The notes: a model not told the origin generated them from the letters alone. Shown: positions 27,395 through 36,814, numbered from the stretch's first letter. The stretch: 64,000 bases of DNA from Rhodobacteraceae bacterium UBA6796 (GCA_002452815.1 DKFM01000014.1:1-64000); one strand, 5' to 3'. Program-made: numbers and translations.

Positions 27395-28005
27395 CGGTGG
27401 AAATGCCTCATGTGCCAAGCGGATTGTTGAGGCAGCCTGCCATAGGATTGTGCAATCGGGCAAGCGCGTCGGGCAAGGCAGCCGGAAGAAAGACAATTTT
27501 CCCCATCCGGGGTGTTCAGGAAGGCGTGGCAGGCGGGCACGTCATAGCCCGCGGGCGACAGGGCGCCAACCGGACAGGCGGTGGCGCAGGGCGCCGTGCA
27601 ATCGTTACAGGGCCGCGGTGCGGGGGAGGGCAGGTCAAGATGCCCGGGCAGGGCAATCGCGCCCCGCAGGCTCGCCCAGAGCCCCATGCGCGCATGCACC
27701 ATCAAGGGCAGCGGCGAGTGCCAGGCCTGACCCGAGCGCAACGCCCAGTCGAAGAATGGCAGGAAGGGCGGGCCCTGAAACGGAAACAGCGCCCGCCCGC
27801 CATGGGCCGTGGCCAGCGCGCCGATCACCCGCGCCGACCAGCGATCCAGCGGATCGGGCGTGCCATCGGCGAATTCGGGGCTGGCGGTGACATGAGCCCA
27901 GAAACCGGGCTCGTCGGGGCCGAGCAGCAGCAGCGTCTCGTCCCCGTCATGCAAAGCGCCCGCGATGAACAGGCGCTCTGCGCTCAGATCGGCGGCAAGG
28001 CTCAC
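27391..28005 (-). CDS. Iron-sulfur protein with ferredoxin-like cysteine cluster
   Basis: The 204-residue protein has a C-terminal cysteine region, [17 protein letters not shown] (about 132-148), then C at about 159 and a C-x-x-x-G-C-x-x-x-x-x-C-P-I segment. This is like [4Fe-4S] ferredoxin domains and the C-terminal part of QueG-type proteins. The N-terminal 120 residues have no recognised domain. The partner is unknown. It overlaps argB and sixA by ATGA. Confidence 0.7.
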   Translation of the reverse strand: MSLAADLSAERLFIAGALHDGDETLLLLGPDEPGFWAHVTASPEFADGTPDPLDRWSARVIGALATAHGGRALFPFQGPPFLPFFDWALRSGQAWHSPLPLMVHARMGLWASLRGAIALPGHLDLPSPAPRPCNDCTAPCATACPVGALSPAGYDVPACHAFLNTPDGENCLSSGCLARRACPIAQSYGRLPQQSAWHMRHFHR

Positions 28006-28895
28006 CGCCGGCGCGGTTTGACCCGCGGGATGGTCGAACGGATCATCGAGCCCGCGCCGTGTTCGGTGAACAGCTCCAGCAGGCAGGCATTCGGAACCCG
28101 CCCATCCAGAATGACCACCGCGCGCACGCCTTCCTTGACCGCCTGCAGCGCGGTTTCGGTTTTCGGGATCATGCCGCCGCCGATGGTGCCATCCTCGATC
28201 ATGGCGCGCACTTCGTCGGGGGTCATTTCGGTGATGACATCGCCGGCCTTGTTCTTGACGCCCGCGACATCGGTCAGCAGCAGCAGGCGGTCGGCCTGCA
28301 GCGCCCCGGCAATCGCGCCTGCGGCGGTATCGCCGTTGACGTTGAAGGTTTCATTATCCGCCACGCCGGTGGCGACCGGGGCCACGACCGGGATGATGCC
28401 CGCGTTATACAGATCGCGGATCACCTGCACGTTCATCTCGACCGGCTTGCCCACGAAGCCCAGCTCCGGGTCGTCGGCCTCGCAGACCATCAGGTCGTCG
28501 TCCTTGCCGGAAATGCCCACGGCACGCCCGCCCTGATCGTTGATCGCCTGCACGATGCGCTTGTTCACCAGCCCCGACAGGATCATTTCCACGACCTCGA
28601 CCGTGGCCTTGTCGGTCACGCGCTTGCCGCGCACCCATTGGCTTTCGATACCCAGCTTGGCCAGCATGTCGTTGATCATCGGGCCACCGCCATGCACTAC
28701 GACCGGGTTCATCCCGACCTGACGCATCAGCACGATGTCACGGGCGAATTCGGCCATCGCCTCGTCATCGCCCATCGCATTGCCGCCGAATTTCACGACG
28801 ACGACGGCGCCGGTGTAGCGTTGCAAATAGGGAAGGGCCTCGGACAGCGTCCGGGCAGTGGCGATCCAGTCTCGGTCCATCGTCTGCTTTCTCAT
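28002..28895 (-). CDS. argB: Acetylglutamate kinase
   Basis: The 297-residue enzyme phosphorylates N-acetylglutamate, the second step of arginine synthesis. It has V-V-K-F-G-G-N-A-M and V-V-H-G-G-G-P-M-I at the nucleotide and substrate sites, and D-G-R-V near the end. The N-terminal helix (about 1-25) is the kind used by arginine-sensitive hexameric forms. ATG 28895 has GGGGA upstream; ATG 28880 (M-D-R-D-W) is an alternative. Confidence 0.95.
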   Translation of the reverse strand: MRKQTMDRDWIATARTLSEALPYLQRYTGAVVVVKFGGNAMGDDEAMAEFARDIVLMRQVGMNPVVVHGGGPMINDMLAKLGIESQWVRGKRVTDKATVEVVEMILSGLVNKRIVQAINDQGGRAVGISGKDDDLMVCEADDPELGFVGKPVEMNVQVIRDLYNAGIIPVVAPVATGVADNETFNVNGDTAAGAIAGALQADRLLLLTDVAGVKNKAGDVITEMTPDEVRAMIEDGTIGGGMIPKTETALQAVKEGVRAVVILDGRVPNACLLELFTEHGAGSMIRSTIPRVKPRRR

Positions 28896-28939
28896 GTCAT
28901 GTCCCCGGGAAAAGCGAGCCCCAGTGTTACGGCGAATTG

Positions 28940-29007
28940 CTGCATCTGCCAAGGGCCGAGGCCCCGTTGCCTTCGCCGCGAAAGGCGCTAGGGTCTTGCA
29001 GATGCAG
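28940..29007. promoter_or_regulatory. Spaced inverted repeat between argB and the divergent SDR gene
   Basis: CTGCATCTGC (28940-28949) and GCAGATGCAG (28998-29007) are perfect 10-base inverted copies, 48 bases apart, in the 126-base divergent intergenic region. They could be two operator sites for one regulator controlling both directions. Confidence 0.45.
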
Positions 29008-29021
29008 AAAGCGAGGGCGGG

Positions 29022-29753
29022 ATGAGCGAGCGCAAGGTGATGCTGTTGACGGGGGCGAGCCGCGGGATCGGGCACGCCACGGTGAAACGATTCGCGCGCG
29101 AAGGCTGGCGTATCATCACCTGTTCGCGCCAACCCTTCCCCGAGCAATGCCCCTGGGGCGGCGGGCGCGAAGATCATATCCAGATCGACCTGGGCGATCC
29201 CGGCAAGACGATCGAGGCGATCGCGGAAATCCGCGGCCGGCTGGACGGAAAGTTGCATGCGCTGGTCAACAATGCCGGGATTTCGCCCAAGGGCCCGGGG
29301 GGCAGCCGCCTCAATACGCTCGACACCGATCTGCGCACCTGGGGGCAGGTGTTTCACGTCAATTTCTTTGCCTCGATCGTGCTGGCGCGCGGCTTGAAGG
29401 ACGAGCTGTCGGCGGCGCAGGGATCGGTGGTGAATGTCACCTCGATCGCGGGGTCGCGGGTTCATCCGTTTGCCGGTGCCGCCTATGCCACCTCGAAAGC
29501 CGCGCTGAAGGCGCTGACGCGTGAAATGGCGCATGATTTCGGGCCGCTGGGGGTGCGCGTGAATGCGATTGCGCCGGGCGAGATCGAAACCTCGATCCTT
29601 AGCCCCGGCACCGAAAAGATCGTCGAGGGCCTGCCGTTGCGCCGCCTTGGTCAGCCGCGCGAAGTGGCCGATGTGATCTGGTTCCTGTGCACCGACGCGT
29701 CCAGCTATGTCACCGGCACCGAGATCGAGGTGAACGGCGGGCAGCACGTCTGA
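29022..29753 (+). CDS. Short-chain dehydrogenase/reductase
   Basis: The 243-residue SDR has the cofactor motif T-G-A-S-R-G-I-G near residue 10, N-N-A-G near 84 and the catalytic Y-x-x-x-K in A-Y-A-T-S-K. The C-terminal [10 protein letters not shown] is typical of classical SDRs. The substrate is unknown. It is divergent from argB and convergent with engB, with only 15 bases between the stops. Confidence 0.8.
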   Translation: MSERKVMLLTGASRGIGHATVKRFAREGWRIITCSRQPFPEQCPWGGGREDHIQIDLGDPGKTIEAIAEIRGRLDGKLHALVNNAGISPKGPGGSRLNTLDTDLRTWGQVFHVNFFASIVLARGLKDELSAAQGSVVNVTSIAGSRVHPFAGAAYATSKAALKALTREMAHDFGPLGVRVNAIAPGEIETSILSPGTEKIVEGLPLRRLGQPREVADVIWFLCTDASSYVTGTEIEVNGGQHV

Positions 29754-29768
29754 GCGCGCCGCAGGCCC

Positions 29769-30419
29769 TCATTCCAGGGTGGCGATGATCGCGCGCAGGG
29801 TTTCGATACCCTCGCCCTTTTCCGAAGAGGTCACGACGATCTCGGGGTAGGCGGCGGGGTGCTTGCCGAGCGCGCCCTTGACCTGTTCGATGACCTTTTC
29901 GCGGTCGGTCTTGTTGATCTTGTCGACCTTGGTCAGCACGACCTGAAAGGTTACGGCCGAACGATCCAGCAAGGTCAGGATCTCGTCATCGACGGCCTTG
30001 ATGCCGTGGCGCGCGTCGATCAGCACGAAGGCGCGGCGCAATGTGGCGCGCCCCGACAGGTAGGATTTCAGCAGCGCGTGCCATTTCTTGACCACCGCCA
30101 CCGGCGCCTCGGCATAGCCATAGCCGGGCAGGTCGACCAGATAGGGCCCGCCTTCGGTGGTGAAGAAGTTGATCTCTTGCGTGCGGCCCGGGGTGTTCGA
30201 GGCACGCGCCAGGTTCTTGCGGTTGGTCAGCGCGTTGATCAGACTGGATTTGCCCACGTTGGACCGGCCCGCGAAGCAGACTTCCAGCCGGTCGTCGGGC
30301 GGCAGGCCCGCCATCGCGACCACGCCTTTCAAAAACTCGACGGGGGCTGCGAACAGCAGACGGCCCTTTTCGCGCGCTGCGTCTTCGGGGGCCGGGGCGA
30401 GGGTGAATTGCATCTGCAT
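29769..30419 (-). CDS. engB: Ribosome biogenesis GTPase YihA/EngB
   Basis: The 216-residue GTPase has G1 G-R-S-N-V-G-K-S-S, G3 D-L-P-G-Y-G-Y-A, G4 T-K-V-D and an S-S-E-K-G-E-G switch near the end. EngB helps late 50S assembly. Its ATG overlaps the upstream MOSC stop (TGATG). It is the last gene of the yidC run. Confidence 0.94.
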   Translation of the reverse strand: MQMQFTLAPAPEDAAREKGRLLFAAPVEFLKGVVAMAGLPPDDRLEVCFAGRSNVGKSSLINALTNRKNLARASNTPGRTQEINFFTTEGGPYLVDLPGYGYAEAPVAVVKKWHALLKSYLSGRATLRRAFVLIDARHGIKAVDDEILTLLDRSAVTFQVVLTKVDKINKTDREKVIEQVKGALGKHPAAYPEIVVTSSEKGEGIETLRAIIATLE

Positions 30420-31174
30420 CACAAGATCTCCACGCGGTCGCCGGAGGCGATGTCGCCCCCTGTCAGGACCGTGGCGTAAACGCCGAATTGAGTATTGCCC
30501 CAAAGGGATTCGAGCAGCCGGAGCGTCTCGACATCCTCGGTGCCGGTTTCGGGGTTGGCACAGGTCGCGCGGCACCGCGTGATCGGCATCGCGATTTCCA
30601 GCTCGGCCGTGCCGATGCGCAGCCGCCGCCCGATCAGATCGCGCTCGGCGGCCGGTTCCCAGCCCTCGACCCACAGGTTGCCGCGGAACCGATGCGGCGA
30701 CAGCGGCTGCCCCGCTGCCTCGGACAGCATCGCCAGCGAACTGAGCGAAAGGATCGAGATATAGGGCTCGGGCATGTCGGTCAGGGCGATGTCCGCGACC
30801 CGTTCGACCGCGCGCGGGGCGGGGCGATTGTCGGGCCAGAGCGGACGCAGCCATTCGATCAGCTTGGCCTGGTCGGCCGGGCTGTCCGGGTCCAGACGCA
30901 GGTGCCACAGCTCGGGGTGGGTCAGTTCGATCGTGCCGTCGTCCATCGCGCGGGCGGCCACGGCCATCAGCCCGGGTGCAGCGACCCCGCGCACGAAATT
31001 GCGCTTCGGTGCCCAATGCCCAAGCGGCCCCTCGAAGCCCGCGGCTTCGTGCGACACGGCCCAGGTCCGGTCAAAAGGCAGCACGCGCCCCTTGGACAGG
31101 GACGCGTGGTGCAGGGTCTCGTAACCGATCGACTTGATCGGATGGCGGACGATATGGGCCAGCCGTGCCGTCAT
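30419..31174 (-). CDS. MOSC domain protein
   Basis: The 251-residue protein has an N-terminal beta-barrel segment (H-I-V-R-H-P-I-K-S-I-G-Y-E) and a C-terminal MOSC domain with R-F-R-G-N-L-W-V and the conserved Cys in I-T-R-C-R-A-T-C-A-N-P. MOSC proteins of the YcbX or mARC type bind molybdenum cofactor or transfer sulfur. The substrate is unknown. It overlaps yidC by ATGA. Confidence 0.8.
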   Translation of the reverse strand: MTARLAHIVRHPIKSIGYETLHHASLSKGRVLPFDRTWAVSHEAAGFEGPLGHWAPKRNFVRGVAAPGLMAVAARAMDDGTIELTHPELWHLRLDPDSPADQAKLIEWLRPLWPDNRPAPRAVERVADIALTDMPEPYISILSLSSLAMLSEAAGQPLSPHRFRGNLWVEGWEPAAERDLIGRRLRIGTAELEIAMPITRCRATCANPETGTEDVETLRLLESLWGNTQFGVYATVLTGGDIASGDRVEIL

Positions 31175-32994
31175 TTCTTCGGCGCGTCGGCCTGCGGCTT
31201 CTTCTTGAAACTGGACCGGATATTCTCGAACAGTTCCGGCCGTTTGCCGTGCATCGACATGATCGTGTACTGCTGGATGAAGGTGATCGTGTTGTTCGCG
31301 ATCCAGTAGAGCACGAGGCCCGAGGCGAAGCTGCCCAGCATGAACATGAACACCCAGGGCATCCAGGCAAAGATCATCGCCTGGCTGGGATCGGTCGGTG
31401 CCGGGTTCAGCTTTTGCTGGAACCACATCGAGATGCCCAGCAGGATCGGCAGCACGCCCAGGCTGAACATGAACAGCATCGAACCGGGTTCCGGCGTGGC
31501 ATAGGGCAGCAGGCCGAACAGGTTCAGGATCGAGGACGGATCGGGCGCCGAAAGGTCCTTGATCCAGCCGATCCAGGGCGCGTGATACAGTTCGATCGTG
31601 ACGTAGATCACCTTGTAGAGCGAGAAGAAGATCGGGATCTGCAGCAGCACCGGCAGGCAGCCGGCGGCCGGGTTCACCTTGTTCTTCTTGTACAACTCCA
31701 TCATGCCTTGCTGGACCTTCATGCGGTCGTCGCCGGCAGCCTCTTTCAGCTTTTCCATCTCGGGCTGCAATTCCTTCATCTTCGCCATCGAGATGTAGGA
31801 TTTGCGCGCCAGCGGGAAGACCAGCAGCTTGATGATGATGGTCAGGCCGATGATCGCCCAGCCCATGTTGCCGATGAAGCCGTGCAGCCAGTGCAGCAGG
31901 CGGAACATCGGTTTGGTCAGGAAGTAGAACCAGCCCCAGTCGATCGAATCGACGAAGCCCGCGATGCCGACATCGTTCTGGTAATGCTGGATCGCTTCCC
32001 ATTCCTTGGCGCCGGCAAACAGGCGCGTGGCGCTGCTGGCGCTGGCGCCGGGGGCGACTTCGATCACCGGCTGGCGGGTTTCGGTCTGATACAGATCCAG
32101 CGCTTCGGAATATTTGACGACCGACGTGAACGCCCCCGAGATCGGCGCGAGCGTGGTCATCCAGTATTTGTCGGTAAACCCGGTCCAGCCGCTTTCGGAC
32201 GCCGCAAGAACCTTGGCCTGGCCTTCGCCCTCGACGGGGTCAAGCTTGGTGATATCCTTGTATTTGATCTCTTCGAGCTTGCCGTCGGTCATCCGCACGG
32301 CGCCTTCATGCAGCACATAGACCCGCTTGCTTTCGGGAATCGAATGGCGGGCGATGATGCCATAAGGCGCCAGACGCACCGTGGCGCCGGTGTTGTTCTC
32401 GACGCTTTGGGTGACGGTGAACAGGTAGTCGTCGTCCAGCGCAATTTCGCGGTGGAACACAAGGCCCGCGCCGTTGTCCCAGCTCAGCGTGACCGGGGTG
32501 GCGGGGGTCAGCTTGGCTCCGGCGGGGGCGGTCCAGACGGTTTTCGGCCCGGGAACCAGCGCCGGGTCGAGCCCGCCGGCAGGGGCCCAGCCGTAGACCG
32601 CATAATAGGGCGTTGCATTCAGATCGGTGCCGCCGACCGGGGCCAGAAGCCGCACAAGCGGCGAGTCCGCGTCGAGCGTTTCCTTGTAGTTCTTCAGCGA
32701 CAGGTCGTCGATCCGGCCACCCAGCAGCGACAGCGAGCCGGTCAGTGCCGGGTTGTCGATTTCAATGCGCGGGGTCGCGGCCAGTTCGGCCTGGGCTGTG
32801 GCTTCTGCTGTCAACGCAGCGCCGGCGACGGCGTTGGGCGTCACGGCGGGGGCCACCGGGGTGGCCACTTCCGTGCTCACCGGCGTGCTGTCTGCGGGCA
32901 GGGGCTGTTCGGGCGGGAACAGATAGGTCCAGCCGATCAGCACCAGCGCGGAAAGTGCCGTTGCAATGATAAGGTTCTTGTTCTGATTATCCAT
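31171..32994 (-). CDS. yidC: Membrane protein insertase YidC
   Basis: The 607-residue protein begins M-D-N-Q-N-K-N-L-I-I-A-T with an uncleaved first membrane helix, then a large periplasmic P1 domain (about 60-370) and the five-helix insertase core containing N-P-A-A-G-C-L-P-V-L-L-Q-I-P-I-F. It inserts membrane proteins alone or with SecYEG. The ATG at 32994 is chosen; an upstream 15-codon extension lies in the promoter region. Confidence 0.95.
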   Translation of the reverse strand: MDNQNKNLIIATALSALVLIGWTYLFPPEQPLPADSTPVSTEVATPVAPAVTPNAVAGAALTAEATAQAELAATPRIEIDNPALTGSLSLLGGRIDDLSLKNYKETLDADSPLVRLLAPVGGTDLNATPYYAVYGWAPAGGLDPALVPGPKTVWTAPAGAKLTPATPVTLSWDNGAGLVFHREIALDDDYLFTVTQSVENNTGATVRLAPYGIIARHSIPESKRVYVLHEGAVRMTDGKLEEIKYKDITKLDPVEGEGQAKVLAASESGWTGFTDKYWMTTLAPISGAFTSVVKYSEALDLYQTETRQPVIEVAPGASASSATRLFAGAKEWEAIQHYQNDVGIAGFVDSIDWGWFYFLTKPMFRLLHWLHGFIGNMGWAIIGLTIIIKLLVFPLARKSYISMAKMKELQPEMEKLKEAAGDDRMKVQQGMMELYKKNKVNPAAGCLPVLLQIPIFFSLYKVIYVTIELYHAPWIGWIKDLSAPDPSSILNLFGLLPYATPEPGSMLFMFSLGVLPILLGISMWFQQKLNPAPTDPSQAMIFAWMPWVFMFMLGSFASGLVLYWIANNTITFIQQYTIMSMHGKRPELFENIRSSFKKKPQADAPKK

Positions 32995-33033
32995 GGGAAC
33001 GCAGTCCACCAGCCTGTCCGAGGGTTGGGGGAG

Positions 33034-33062
33034 GTTCAACAGAAGGGGGGGCGAAACGTCAA
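33034..33062 (-). promoter_or_regulatory. Candidate promoter of the yidC operon
   Basis: On the minus strand TTGACG (33062-33057) is followed after 17 bases by TTGAAC (33039-33034). The -35 is good and the -10 weak. It lies about 40 bases before the yidC ATG, within a 292-base spacer that is otherwise without genes. Confidence 0.4.
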
Positions 33063-33286
33063 GCGGTTTTCCTGAAAACCCCCGGATCGGCCCCGGAATA
33101 GCGCAGTTGGCCCGCCTTTTGGCTTGCGCTGGCGGGGTGGGCAGAGACAGGCGCCTGAGAAAGCGCGATCTGTGTTTTACATTTGCGCGCGTCCGACTCC
33201 TGCTGTCTTGCGCGGTGACGTCCCGGGGCGCAACGCGCGGAGGCGGGGCTTCGGGCCTTGGGGCCTTTGGTCAGATCCGCGCGCCC

Positions 33287-34828
33287 TTACTCGCCGCGTT
33301 TGTGGCCGATCTGAGGGGTCGCCTCGAGCTTTGCGCGATGCCGGAGCGCCCAGTCGTGGACTTCCTCCAGCGGCATCGGGGTCGCAATCGCCTTGCCCTG
33401 AACGTGATTGCAGCCCAGTTGCGACAGCATCGCATGCTCGCCCAGCGTGCTGACCCCTTCGGCCAGGGTTTCAAGGCCCAGACCTTCGGCCATCGAGATG
33501 ATCGCGGCCATCAGCCGCTGCTGTTCGGGGTCGCAATCGACCCGCGCTACGAACGTGCGGTGTATGCGCAGCCGTTGGGCGGCGGAACGACGAATCGAAC
33601 TGACCGAGGTCGGCCCGAGGCCAAAGCCCGCCAGTTCGATCCGGCATCCCATCTCGGCACAGGTCATCAGGTTGTGGGCGATCACCTCTTCGTCGATCTG
33701 TGCCATCACGTTTTGCGGCAGCACCAGCCGGATGCGCCCCGGCGTGATTTCGAACCTGTCAAACTCCCAGCGTAGCCGGTCGGCCATTTTCGGATTGGCC
33801 ATCAGATCGGCGGAGACGGGCAGGGAAACGGGGCCGAGCTCGAGACCCGTCCGATCCCAGTCGCGCAGGGCATGAAAGCTTTGAAACAGTATCACTTCGG
33901 CCAGTCGCGCGCGCAGCCGTTCCGAATCGATGGCAGGCAGGATGTCGTCCTCAAGCAGGACGCCGCGCTGAGGGTGTAGCCAGCGCGGCACGGCCTGCAT
34001 CCCCGAGACGGCGCCTGTGTCGGTGCTCAGTTGCGGCTGGAAGAAGGCGACGATATCGCCATTTTCCAGCGCCCCGGCGATTTCGGACGACAGCACCGTG
34101 CGGGCCTGTGCGGTTTTCTGCACTTCGGGCGAAAAGGCGCGAATGCCGCTCGGCCCGTTGCGCCGGGCCGCATCCGCAGCGGTTTCGGCGGCCTCCAGCA
34201 TCGCGGCGCCGGTCTGGTCCGGCGTGCGGCTCATCATGCAGAAGCCGATGTGGCAACTGACGGCAAGCGTCCGGGCGGCGACCGATAGCGGCGCCTCGAC
34301 CGCCGCTTGCAGCCGCACGGACAGCTGGATCATACTTTCCAGATCGGCGCGCGGCGTGGGTTTGAGCAGGATCGCCAGCCGGGCCCCCTCGAGGCGCGCG
34401 ATCTGGTCGCTGTCGCGCAGCGCGCCGCGCAGCCGTTCCACCGTGCGTTGAAGCACATGGTCGAATTCATGATGACTCAGCTGCCGGACCAGAACTTGCG
34501 GGTCGTCGAATCCCAACACCAGGCAGGTGGTCGCGCGCGAACTGTTAGCGGCCTCTTGCACCAGCGCATCCATGATCGTGACTGCCTCTGCCCGCAGCGG
34601 CAGCGCGGTCAGCCCGTCATGCGCATGGTCCGGGGCCCCGCTTGTGGGCTGTGGCAGCGGCCGCGTGACCCAGGCCACGCCGAGCGCGGTTGCAGACACC
34701 AGCAGCAGGGCCTCTGTGCCGAACCAAAGCCCGGCCAGTGCGATCGCGGGAATGAAGGTCGCCAGTTCCCAGCGCAGCAGGATTGGCGCTGCCCTGCCCA
34801 CGATTTTCGGCCCCCCGATTTTTGCCAT
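33287..34828 (-). CDS. Membrane-anchored degenerate GGDEF/EAL protein
   Basis: The 513-residue protein has two N-terminal hydrophobic helices (about 21-55), a GGDEF-like domain (about 80-235) and an EAL-like domain (about 245-500). Key residues are missing. GGDEF is replaced by L-E-G-A-R near 146-150, E-A-L by Q-A-V at 278-280, and D-D-F-G by A-G-F-G at 400-403; the L-K-I-D lysine becomes R421. Only A-E-G-V (456-459) and Q478-G remain. It is probably a c-di-GMP binding or protein-interaction module, not an enzyme. Confidence 0.8.
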   Translation of the reverse strand: MAKIGGPKIVGRAAPILLRWELATFIPAIALAGLWFGTEALLLVSATALGVAWVTRPLPQPTSGAPDHAHDGLTALPLRAEAVTIMDALVQEAANSSRATTCLVLGFDDPQVLVRQLSHHEFDHVLQRTVERLRGALRDSDQIARLEGARLAILLKPTPRADLESMIQLSVRLQAAVEAPLSVAARTLAVSCHIGFCMMSRTPDQTGAAMLEAAETAADAARRNGPSGIRAFSPEVQKTAQARTVLSSEIAGALENGDIVAFFQPQLSTDTGAVSGMQAVPRWLHPQRGVLLEDDILPAIDSERLRARLAEVILFQSFHALRDWDRTGLELGPVSLPVSADLMANPKMADRLRWEFDRFEITPGRIRLVLPQNVMAQIDEEVIAHNLMTCAEMGCRIELAGFGLGPTSVSSIRRSAAQRLRIHRTFVARVDCDPEQQRLMAAIISMAEGLGLETLAEGVSTLGEHAMLSQLGCNHVQGKAIATPMPLEEVHDWALRHRAKLEATPQIGHKRGE

Positions 34829-34840
34829 ATCCAGACCTCA

Positions 34841-34858
34841 GCCCCCGCTTTCGGGGCC
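34841..34858 (-). other. Hairpin between ttcA and the EAL-like gene
   Basis: On the minus strand GCCCCG pairs with CGGGGGC around an AAAG loop, 13-30 bases before the EAL-like gene ATG. It lacks a T run. It may reduce read-through or affect translation of the downstream gene. Confidence 0.4.
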
Positions 34859-34905
34859 ACGCCCCATAGTCCGGGACACCCTAGGCCGGTTTGGTCAGCG
34901 ATCGG

Positions 34906-35790
34906 TTAATTCGGGTCGCGCAAATTCGGGATGTTTTGGTTCAAATCCGTCTCATCCTGCGGCATCGCGCGCATCAGCCCCGCGAAGTCGAAAATCCCGG
35001 GGTCGCACAGATGCGAGGGGCGCACGTTCATCAGCGCGCGGAACATCACCTGGCGGCGCCCGGGCGCGCGCGCCTCCCAGCCATCGAGGATCTGCTTGAC
35101 CTGCTGTCGCTGCAGCCCGTCCTGACTGCCGCACAGATCGCAGGGAATGATCGGGTAGTTCATGCCGCGGGCGAATTTCTCGCAATCGGCCTCGGACACG
35201 AAAGACAGCGGGCGATAGACGAACAGATCGCCCTCTTCGTTCAGCAGCTTGGGTGGCATCGTCGCCAGCCGGCCGCCGTGGAAGAGGTTCATGAAGAAGG
35301 TTTCAAGAATGTCGTCGCGGTGATGGCCCAGCACCACGGCGGAGCACCCCTCTTCGCGGGCGATCCGATACAGGTTGCCCCGGCGCAGGCGCGAGCACAG
35401 GCTGCAATAGGTGCGGCCCTGCGGGATCTTGTCCATCACCACCGAATAGGTGTCCTGATATTCGATCCGGTGCGGGACGCCCATTTTTTCCAGAAACTCG
35501 GGCAGGACAGTCGCCGGAAATCCGGGCTGGCCCTGATCGAGGTTACACGCCAGCAGATCGACCGGCAGCAGCCCGCGCCATTTCAATTCGTGCAGGACCG
35601 CCAGCAGGGTGTAGCTGTCCTTGCCGCCCGAGAGGCACACCAGCCAGCGCGCGCCACGTTCGATCATGCCATATTTTTCAATGGCCTCGCGGGTTTCGCG
35701 CACGATGCGCTTGCGCAATTTCTTGAATTCGGTGCTGCCGGGGGCGCCGGCGAACAGCGGGTGGATCGGGGCGTCTTCGTCGTCAAGCAT
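34906..35790 (-). CDS. ttcA: tRNA 2-thiocytidine synthetase TtcA
   Basis: The 294-residue protein has the PP-loop S-G-G-K-D-S near residue 54 and the cluster-binding [10 protein letters not shown] motif, with a further C-D-L-C-G-S. TtcA thiolates C32 of certain tRNAs using ATP and a [4Fe-4S] cluster. The ATG at 35790 overlaps the yidD stop by 8 bases; a longer reading frame extending into yidD is rejected. Confidence 0.93.
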   Translation of the reverse strand: MLDDEDAPIHPLFAGAPGSTEFKKLRKRIVRETREAIEKYGMIERGARWLVCLSGGKDSYTLLAVLHELKWRGLLPVDLLACNLDQGQPGFPATVLPEFLEKMGVPHRIEYQDTYSVVMDKIPQGRTYCSLCSRLRRGNLYRIAREEGCSAVVLGHHRDDILETFFMNLFHGGRLATMPPKLLNEEGDLFVYRPLSFVSEADCEKFARGMNYPIIPCDLCGSQDGLQRQQVKQILDGWEARAPGRRQVMFRALMNVRPSHLCDPGIFDFAGLMRAMPQDETDLNQNIPNLRDPN

Positions 35791-36052
35791 GGTCGTGATC
35801 CTTGCAGCGCCGGGCGTCGAATTCGGGGTCGGCACCGGGCACGGGGTCATAGCCGTGACCGCCCAGAGGATGACAGCTGAGCACCCGTTTCGCCGCCAGC
35901 CAGCCGCCCTTGATCGCACCGTGCCGTTCCAGCGCCTCCAGCGCATAGGCCGAGCAGGTCGGCTGATACCGGCAGCCATGGCCGACCCAGGGGCTCAGCA
36001 GCAGCCGATAGGCGCGCACGGGCAGGGCAAGAACACGGGCGAGCGGGGTCAT
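35783..36052 (-). CDS. yidD: Membrane protein insertion efficiency factor YidD
   Basis: The 89-residue protein has the YidD signature G-x-G-C-R-Y-x-P-T-C-S-x-Y-A and [21 protein letters not shown]. It assists YidC-dependent insertion. It overlaps rnpA by ATGA. In many bacteria yidC follows directly; here ttcA and the EAL-like gene come between. Confidence 0.93.
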   Translation of the reverse strand: MTPLARVLALPVRAYRLLLSPWVGHGCRYQPTCSAYALEALERHGAIKGGWLAAKRVLSCHPLGGHGYDPVPGADPEFDARRCKDHDHA

Positions 36053-36549
36053 TTGCCTCTCCGGCGGCCCTTGGGGGGCTCGCCCGCAGGGCGCGGTTTT
36101 TGCGGGCGGTCGGAATGAACCTCGGCCAAGGCGCGCCGCAGATCGGCCTGCAGGGCCTGAAAGTCGCGGGTGGCGGTAGCTTCGGGCCGTCCGACCAGAA
36201 CGTAATCCCAGCCCGGGCGCCCCAAAGCGGGCAGCACCAGCCGCGCGATTTCCCGCAGGCGCCGCTTGGCGCGGTTGCGCGCCACGGCATTCCCGAGCTT
36301 TTTCGAGCAGGTAAACCCCACGCGGATCAGACCGGGGGGCACGGCTTCGTCATCACGCCGTGCGCGGCCCTGTAACAAAAAACCCGGCGCGCCCTGACGG
36401 CGGGCCGAGGCGGCGCGCAGGAAATCCGCGCGTTTGCGCAGCACTTCGATGCGGGGTGGCAAGGTGTCCGCAAGACAAACGGAAACCGCCGGGGCGCTTC
36501 CCGCGCTCCGACCCTCTGGGCCAGTCACGGGAGCCTCCGGCGGTGTCAT
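36049..36549 (-). CDS. rnpA: Ribonuclease P protein component
   Basis: The 166-residue reading from ATG 36549 includes the RnpA core: L-R-K-R-A-D-F-L-R-A and the RNR motif N-A-V-A-R-N-R-A-K-R-R-L-R-E. The usual length is about 120-130, so the start is uncertain. A GTG at 36528 has a perfect GGAGG five bases upstream and may be the true start (159 residues). The protein binds RNase P RNA and matures tRNA 5' ends. Confidence 0.9.
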   Translation of the reverse strand: MTPPEAPVTGPEGRSAGSAPAVSVCLADTLPPRIEVLRKRADFLRAASARRQGAPGFLLQGRARRDDEAVPPGLIRVGFTCSKKLGNAVARNRAKRRLREIARLVLPALGRPGWDYVLVGRPEATATRDFQALQADLRRALAEVHSDRPQKPRPAGEPPKGRRRGK

Positions 36550-36570
36550 GCCTTGCGGGCCGTTCAAGCC

Positions 36571-36705
36571 TTAGGCCGAAAGGGACTTGCGGCCCTTGGC
36601 GCGGCGGGCGTTCAGCACGCGACGGCCGCCTTTGGTGGCCATGCGGGCGCGGAAGCCGTGACGGCGGGCACGAACGAGGTTCGACGGCTGGAAAGTGCGT
36701 TTCAT
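36571..36705 (-). CDS. rpmH: 50S ribosomal protein L34
   Basis: This 44-codon gene encodes a protein beginning [12 protein letters not shown] and ending K-G-R-K-S-L-S-A, with the family's highly basic composition. GGAG lies eight bases before the ATG. It precedes rnpA and yidD in the standard order. Confidence 0.97.
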   Translation of the reverse strand: MKRTFQPSNLVRARRHGFRARMATKGGRRVLNARRAKGRKSLSA

Positions 36706-36785
36706 CGCGGTTACTCCGGGTTCTGTCTACGGTAGGGCAACGTGAAACCTGCCGGATTCGGCTGCCGCTCATATTCGAAGCCCGG

Positions 36786-36814
36786 TCTTTAGGGGCAGTC
36801 GGGCCACAAGTCAA
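36786..36814 (-). promoter_or_regulatory. Promoter of the rpmH-rnpA operon
   Basis: On the minus strand TTGACT (36814-36809) is followed after exactly 17 bases by TAAAGA (36791-36786). Both boxes are good sigma-70 matches, and the site lies about 80 bases before rpmH. Confidence 0.6.

Noticed and set aside
31165..33075. Plus-strand open frame of 636 codons opposite yidC
   Set aside because: Antisense shadow of YidC with low-complexity His/Gln/Arg composition and no ribosome binding site.
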